A DNA stretch of 64,000 nt from Thalassia testudinum (lineage: Eukaryota > Streptophyta > Magnoliopsida > Alismatales > Hydrocharitaceae), in assembly GCA_037157565.1 (NCBI GenBank), contig JAZHRO010000073.1, positions 20,342,501 to 20,406,500 on the forward strand, given 5' to 3'. The translations under genes were made by a program, and so were the position numbers. The notes under the pieces were generated by a model, which saw nothing but the letters and a program-made list of their open reading frames with translations, ran no database searches and had not been told where the DNA came from. Positions 58,246-64,000 of the stretch are shown here, one piece after another. Every line of letters starts with the position of its first letter. Position 1 is the first letter of the stretch.

Positions 58246-59607
58246 TGATAAGTCTACATTATTTCATGCAAAAATGCATATTATGTGGGTTTCATAGCAA
58301 CTTAGGTGCATTTAGATCTGTAAATATTTCATTAATAGTGCAATCATGCATCTAGAAGGATTGACATAAATTGTATACTAATTTACACATTTTTATGGCT
58401 AGGGGATAGAGTGATGATTGCGCAGCAATTCACACCATTAAATATGTCATCTTATGCTACTTCCTAAATTTATGCATTGAGATTAGATGATATTCATGCA
58501 TTTTGTAAATATTTGCATTTGTGCATTTTTAGGAGAGAAAGGTAGAGAGAGAGATAGACCCCTTATTTCCTTCATTTCTACCACCTAATACCACCTAACA
58601 CAACAACACCCTATGCCGCCTACATTAATTATCTAACACCCTAAGCACCTACCCATAAATTATCCAAAATATCCCATATCCCTAACCACTTGCCTTGTCA
58701 TCACTCCACACCCCCTCACCTATATAACACTCCCCACCCCCTCCATGCGCGAGGGTCGGCCACCACTCCATCCACCAGCAACTTCCCCCCTCACCACCAT
58801 CACCACTCTCACAAGCACTCACTGATAGACACTCAAGTCACACACTTAGCTGACCATCCACCTCCTCCTCTCCTCTCTCCCTCTCTTCCTCTCCATACGC
58901 AGCCCTTCTTCTCATGAGTTGAGAAGAGGCACACTGTGTGCAGGAAAAGCTCCCCATGGTCACAAACACCATAGTGAGCTCCACCACCGCCTAACTCCCT
59001 TACGAGAAAGTGGGCATGGTGGATTCTCTTTTATTTTTATCTTTATTTTGTTTACTTCATTTTGTTTCGCTATTAGTACAAGCTCTGAAGCTTGCTCTGT
59101 TTTCACTTCTCTATTTTATACTATAGACACTGTAGATGATCCATCGCAATTCATTTTTCGTGATAGCCACCAGCCACTTCTCACTTTGTTGGTGGCATCA
59201 CCGATTCACGCACACGCCAATCGTGCCATCCGGTTGCCACGCTCGCATCCATGCTCCACTAGCCAGTTTCTACCTCATCACGTGCTTCCTCTCTCCTCAT
59301 TTTGATCAGCTAACTAAGAAGGTTAGCCAATCAAAAATAACAAAAGTCGGTGATCCTCGCGCTCTCTCATCTCTCACTTCGTGCACACATGGGTAACTAG
59401 GCACTCCTCACTTAGCTAGTCACCTTGTCTCTCTCTCCACTTCTCACCTGCTTTAGCCAGTGCTCTCACCTCCCCACACCCTCACCACTCCGTAGCGCAC
59501 TCACACACACCACTCATACTCGCCCTCAGATAGACACACAAACCTATACACACACATGTACATATACATATACACAGACAACACACCTACGCACACACAC
59601 ATATATT

Positions 59608-59610
<3 letters not shown>

Positions 59611-59638
<28 letters not shown>
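59611..59638. repeat. TA microsatellite
   Basis: (AT)14 run, preceded by CA-rich repeats from about 59,500. Confidence 0.9.
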
Positions 59639-59641
<3 letters not shown>

Positions 59642-59797
59642 TACATACTTATAGATATACATTTATACATATACATACACACATACATATATATATATAT
59701 TCACACAAACATTCCCTACACCCTTACACATATACATAGCCCATTCATAATACCGCGCACATTTCCATTACCACGCATTTCGTCGAGAGTGGGTACG

Positions 59798-61435
59798 TGA
59801 TTGCACAGCAATCATACGACCTAATCTACCTGAATTAAGTTAGAATCTAGCATAACTTAGGAATAATGCATACATAAGCATCATAATTTGCATAGTAGTT
59901 AGTTTGATAGCCTTATAGACAATATTTCCATTTTATGATCTAAAAGAGAGAAGAAATGGATTGCAAATGATCCGAGGTAGCAAATAATAGATCAGACCGT
60001 ACGGATCAGATCAGAACGACAATGAGAGTCCAACGCTTCTGGAATCGTCTTGATCAGACATCCATTGCATCACATGCAGCTCATAGAAGATCAGAAGCCA
60101 AGGAGCAAGAGGACAGAAATCTAGACCTCAGATAACAAATCCAACCACACGGATAGATCTGGATCAACGATCACAGTCCAACGAAGCAAAGATAAACCAG
60201 ATTGGAGCTCTGTAACACCAACTACAAAGGTAGGAAGATGAATGACCAGGATAGTTCCACATGGCACCATCCAAGCAGCCCCTCGCTGTGCCCCAATCTC
60301 TAAAGGAAAAGCAGTGGCCATTGGATCGTCATCCAATGGTCTCAAAGAAGCCATGTCACCGCCCCTACGCATCATCAACTGAGAGGAGTTCTTAGTCGTT
60401 GGATCTCCATCCAACAGCTGAGAGCAGAGTTGCCTAAAACCTAAATGCAACACAAAACATGACTTAGCGCACTCGCACACAAGCACGAGATGCGCGCTTG
60501 AGCCTCGCCCCGGACCAAATCAGGAAGGTGGTGAGCTCGATCTTAATTGTACCGTTGGATGATAAGTAGAGGGCATAGATGCAGGCATGTGGTGTGACGA
60601 GGGCCATCTGATGCCTACATGTGGATGCACACTCCAACAGAATGCATTGTTGCACGAGCATTCATGAAGGCGGTGCGATGCATCAGTTAAGTCATCCAAT
60701 TGTGTGATCAGATGGCTGATATTGAAGATGTACGAATTCAAATCAGGAAGCAAAGGCGAGTGTAATGCATGTGAGAGGACCACGCGGTGATCTGGCGGCT
60801 ATGGGCGTGCCACATGGTGCCACCAGAATGAATCCGAGCGTGGAAGGTGCAAATGAAGTTATTTTGAGGTCAAATCAGAGCCGTTGATCTCCCGATTGAC
60901 GGATTTGATCAAATCAAGGTTGTTACATGAGTTAGAGGACTAAAATGCCCACTTTGCTCCTCAATAAAGCTATAAAAAGAGCCCCATAGCCTCGTAGTTG
61001 AACAGAACTCCCAGCAGATACAACTCTAGCCTCTCTCTGCAACACTTCTCCGAACTTCATCCCGGCACTCTGGATCTGAAGTGCTGCCGCACTTTCCACA
61101 AGAATCCCACAAGCAATAGCATCGTCATCTGTTTTCTATCTCTTTCTATCTCTCTCTCTCTTCCTATATCTCTTTAGCATAGGTATTGCTAGTATAGTGA
61201 AAAACTATTTCCAAATAAAATTTTGATTATCTGGATATCTGATGCCTACATATATACATATATAAATATATACATAGTTGTTTAGAATGACTTTCTGAAA
61301 AGCTTTAGCATAGAAATCGTGTTTGCCTCCCTACGAACAACTCGGTATTCACCAAACTTTATAAATCTTATTTGTTTCATCATGATTCGCACTACAACGA
61401 TAAACTTAATCTTTTACGTGTCTCCCAATTAAACA
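59798..61435 (+). repeat. Solo LTR C inside LTR B
   Basis: 1,638 bp, TGATTGCACAGCAATCATA ... CAATTAAACA, with a perfect GTACG duplication (59,793-59,797 and 61,436-61,440). Removal restores the GGGTAC-CCAGTTGTGTA context seen in the minus-strand B LTR near 12,570. TATA box TATAAAAAG at 60,970-60,979. Partial G-box palindrome at 60,250-60,271 and CCATTGGAT/CGTTGGAT inverted repeats at 60,318 and 60,393. A box A-like TAGCGCACTCG at 60,465 is followed by a degenerate box B only about 31 nt away. U5 box TTGCCTCCCTACG near 61,323. Confidence 0.92.
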
Positions 61436-61639
61436 GTACGTGCCAGTTGTGTATGCATTTGCGATCTCCACGCACATCAAGCATTTGCACACTCACACGT
61501 CTGCTGCACACTCGCACACAACACAAAGCTACATTGATCGCATCTCTCTAGAGGATGATTAACCTAGCGCGGTGCCACATTCCTATTCAATCTTTGATTC
61601 AATCCCCCTCCTCCCTACTATATATCTAAATATCTTATA

Positions 61640-61672
61640 CATACATACATACATACATATATATATATATAT
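61640..61672. repeat. CATA/TA microsatellite
   Basis: (CATA)n running into (TA)n, inside LTR B. Confidence 0.9.
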
Positions 61673-62572
61673 GCACATAGATATAAATAAGCTAAGTACT
61701 TTCATTTATTTCCTATTTGCATTTTCTTTCCACATTTCTTTCCTTCATTTTATATTATCTTTTATTTTGTTAATCAAGAAAAGACCAAAAACATATAAAA
61801 CAAAAAAGGTAACTCTTGACCTGCAGGTACACAGTCTCGAGTATGGTGAGAGTTTCTGACTAGATTTTTGGTGTGTAGCCAAGGATCTTTTTGAGGGTGT
61901 ATCTCAAGGACAAGACTATCCAAAAAAAATATAAAGTTAAGAAAAACCAAAAATATATAATAAAAGAAAGGAATTGATGTGTTTCTACGAATCGCATAGA
62001 AATCGATTAATTCCAAAATTGCCTCCTTGAGTTCGACCCTGGGCCCTAATTGATAATCTTAAAATTTGATTTAGTCCAAGTTAATAAATTTCAATAAATT
62101 GGTGTAGAATTTCCTGTAGTAAATCACTCCCACTATATACTTTTCGATGCTAATTTCACCTAATTAAATAACCCTATTCACATTCTATCAGGTGACACAA
62201 ATTTGGGCTTCAAATGAGAAATCCAACCATACAGATGTCCTCAGAGTGACAATCGCAGTCCAACGAAGCAAGAATCTTCATGATCAGAGCTCTGTAGCAC
62301 TTGATACAAAGGAAAGAAGATGGACTACCATGATGGTGCCACGTGTCTCCATCACAGTTGCCCAATGTCACCGATCCATCACCAATGCGTGACAACGTGC
62401 AATCTAGGTCGTTGGATGCCCATCCAATCACTAAGAATTGAACACGTCGCCTCCTTCAACCCTGCCTTCACACTTCAAAATGGAAGCACCAACTTTAAAT
62501 CTCGATAGCTAGCTGTCCAACCAACGGTCGAGATCTCGCACCCCAATTCATCTGCTCGATAATTCTACACCT

Positions 62573-62624
62573 TAGCACAATGGTAGGTGAAGGAACTCCA
62601 AGGCAACTACCGCAAGTTCGAACC
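62573..62624 (+). other. tRNA-like box A/box B pair in A 3' LTR
   Basis: Box A TAGCACAATGG (62,573-62,583) and box B AGTTCGAACC (62,615-62,624), 42 nt apart. A second T-arm-like hairpin, ATGG-GTTCGAA-CCAT, lies at about 62,658-62,672. Confidence 0.58.
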
Positions 62625-63856
62625 ACAATTGCATTCTTCCTCTACGCACCACACGATATGGGTTCGAACCATGGTGGGTCAAACCACGCTTTGCCTCTAT
62701 GCGCATGGAGCATGCAATATGGGGTGTTGATCGTGAATCGGATGGAGATGATAGTGTCTACATTGCATGACTAGATTTGGGCATGTGACACACGTGATGA
62801 TGCGCATAGCCCACGATCGTGGCCCTCCAATGCTGATTTGACGGCAATGGACAAAGACTCTACGCGCTCCATGTGATTTTCCAACAAAGTGATTATGTAC
62901 TCACAACCGTATGATCTTGATCGGATGGCCCTCCGCGTTTCTTACATGATTAGGTGCGATTCCTCAGCTCATAGAGTGTGCAATGGAGACCTGATCTCAG
63001 CCGTGAGATCGGAGATGGATGCCTCTCAACTCGCCACGTGTTGCAATCACTGTGAAGGCATGTAGAAATCGTGATGAAGGCCAAATCTCAGTCATGCAAT
63101 CAGAGATCACAACCCTCATTCCTCCTCACTGAGATGCACTGTTGGGGGTCTTAAATGCCCATTTTGCCCCCATTTCTTCACAATAAAAGGGCCATAGATT
63201 CCCCCTTCATCTTCATCCCTTCCTACTCCACTCCTCACCTCTCTAGAGCTTAAGAAGCAATTCTAAGCTCTGTTCTAGTATTCCTAAGCCCTTGGCCTAC
63301 TCCACTAGCAACAAAAATAATTTTTCAACCTTCTCATCCCCTATTTGTGGAGCTCTTGCTAGTCATCTCCTCATCCCCCATTATAGGAAGCAGATCACAC
63401 CACGACGACACCCTGCTTCTCCTTCGACTCCATCCTCCACCTTCTAGGCGCCATCTATGCAACTCGTCCTCCAAGTAGCCGTCAAGGAGGATAACTTCTC
63501 TCCCTTTCTCTCTTTACTACTTTCTAGTCTAGATTTCCCGCAATTATTGCTATAAAAACATTGTTGAAGCTTTTATATATAGAAATACTCTTCTCTTCTC
63601 TCTGTCTCTCTTAATTATTTGTTGAGTAGATTATTTCTTCATTTCTATTTCTGCTTAGTAAAAGTAGATTAGCTTAGAATCAATGTGGATTTTTGAAGAA
63701 TCGAACGTTTGCTTTCTTGTGTTCGACCCGGGACCTATCAAGTCTCGGTAAAAATTTATTTGGTAAGTCAAATTTCTCTACGAAAGTACGACAACGTAGG
63801 TTCCTCTTTTCTGAAACCCTAAACTTGATTTCTTCACAATGAATTCCCACTAATCA

Positions 63857-64000
63857 TCATCAGTCTTATCTTGACTCAATTTATTTCTTTTTGTTATTTT
63901 TGTATATATGCATTTTTTTGTCTTTTTCAAAGATAAACTTTGTACAATGTTGAAAGAGAATTTTTCTTCATTTTCAGCATTTTCTATTTTTTTTTAATTT
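63857..64000. other. Flank right of element A
   Basis: T-rich sequence resembling the LTR or 3' UTR of the neighbouring elements; it is probably the host repeat of element A. No gene seen. Confidence 0.4.

Larger units (their letters stand above)
58415..62190 (+). repeat. Solo LTR B, split by solo LTR C
   Basis: TGATTGCGCAGCAATTCA ... CATTCTATCA with flanks AGTGA (58,410-58,414) and GGTGA (62,191-62,195). Removing it restores the A LTR sequence. TATA box CTATATAAC at 58,719-58,728. Microsatellites lie at 59,611-59,638 and 61,640-61,672. A U5 box TTGCCTCCTTGAG is near 62,019. Same family as the 5' LTR of element B at 10,547-13,897. Confidence 0.87.
19723..63856 (+). mobile_element. Element A: decayed autonomous-type Tat/Athila Ty3/gypsy element hosting all right-hand insertions
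   Basis: LTRs at 19,723-21,524 and 58,246-63,856 (net about 1.80 and 1.83 kb) bracket, in order, a tRNA-Asp-type primer site, gag, a TLRSGK linker, RT-RNase H, integrase, a 3' UTR and a PPT. Coding order and strand are consistent once nested insertions are set aside: E (with D inside), F (with L and K inside), and B (with C inside) in the 3' LTR. The protease segment is missing, and all coding parts carry many stops. No matching TSD is seen (TGTAT left, TCATC right). Confidence 0.85.
58246..63856 (+). repeat. 3' LTR of element A, split by solo LTR B
   Basis: 58,246-58,414 matches the start of the 5' LTR; 62,191-63,856 matches the rest, ending CACTAATCA. Net length about 1.83 kb. The TATA box has decayed to CAATAAAAGG (63,181). 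A partial G-box palindrome is at 62,332-62,353. Confidence 0.87.

Noticed and set aside
1..64000. CRISPR array, bacterial genes or operons.
   Set aside because: No spaced identical repeats of the right size; coding regions are plant-type retroelements.

Overview
This window reads as intergenic DNA from a large, repeat-rich flowering-plant genome. I find no intact host gene, rRNA, true tRNA or CRISPR array. Nearly every base can be assigned to nested, decayed LTR retrotransposons. The dominant type is Ty3/gypsy of the Tat/Athila kind: degenerate tRNA-Asp primer sites (TGGCxCCxTTGxCxGGGA), Tat-type gag, a TLRSGK/TLRSRK linker, a DLGAS protease, an FMDD reverse transcriptase and a DDE integrase. 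The species cannot be named from this sequence alone.

Left part (1-19,722), mostly minus strand. Element N1 (1-9,390; its 3' LTR runs off the window) carries gag, protease and an acidic ORF but no RT, RNase H or integrase. It sits in an LTR of family C (9,391-10,295), which borders the primer site and 5' LTR of element B (10,520-13,897). The B LTR is split by solo LTR G (10,614-11,873, perfect TSD ATTAC). Next come a short unassigned stretch (13,898-14,172) and the 3' LTR plus 3' UTR of element I (14,173-19,533), split by solo LTR H (16,179-17,970). An LTR start (J) lies just before element A.

Right part (19,723-63,856), mostly plus strand. This is one old autonomous-type element, A, expanded to 44 kb by insertions. 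Its gag is followed by element E (24,358-46,661; LTRs of about 3.8 kb, gag but no pol). The 5' LTR of E was hit by element D (24,368-32,598; perfect TSD AGAGA), which encodes only a 656-residue acidic ORF with two TAG stops. The gag of E was hit by a copia-like solo LTR (38,290-39,994). The pol of A is split between RNase H and integrase by solo LTR F (48,956-55,576), which contains solo LTR L (50,195-54,807), which contains solo LTR K (50,801-52,528). The 3' LTR of A (58,246-63,856) contains solo LTR B (58,415-62,190), which contains solo LTR C (59,798-61,435). By-eye LTR divergence (A > E > D) agrees with the nesting order.

The most interesting signals are shared architectures that ordinary LTR annotation does not explain: (1) a tRNA-like box A/box B pair at a nearly invariant 42-nt spacing inside the U3 of at least five LTR families; (2) a hairpin at the very first base of many LTRs, with different sequences but kept pairing; (3) a U5 box complementary to the sequence next to the primer site, with a covarying change in element D; (4) a recurring CCACCAAATA motif through the 3' UTRs; (5) an internal hairpin plus polypurine box that duplicates the real PPT; (6) acidic ORFs in non-autonomous elements ending in a common FGIxLHHQL motif.
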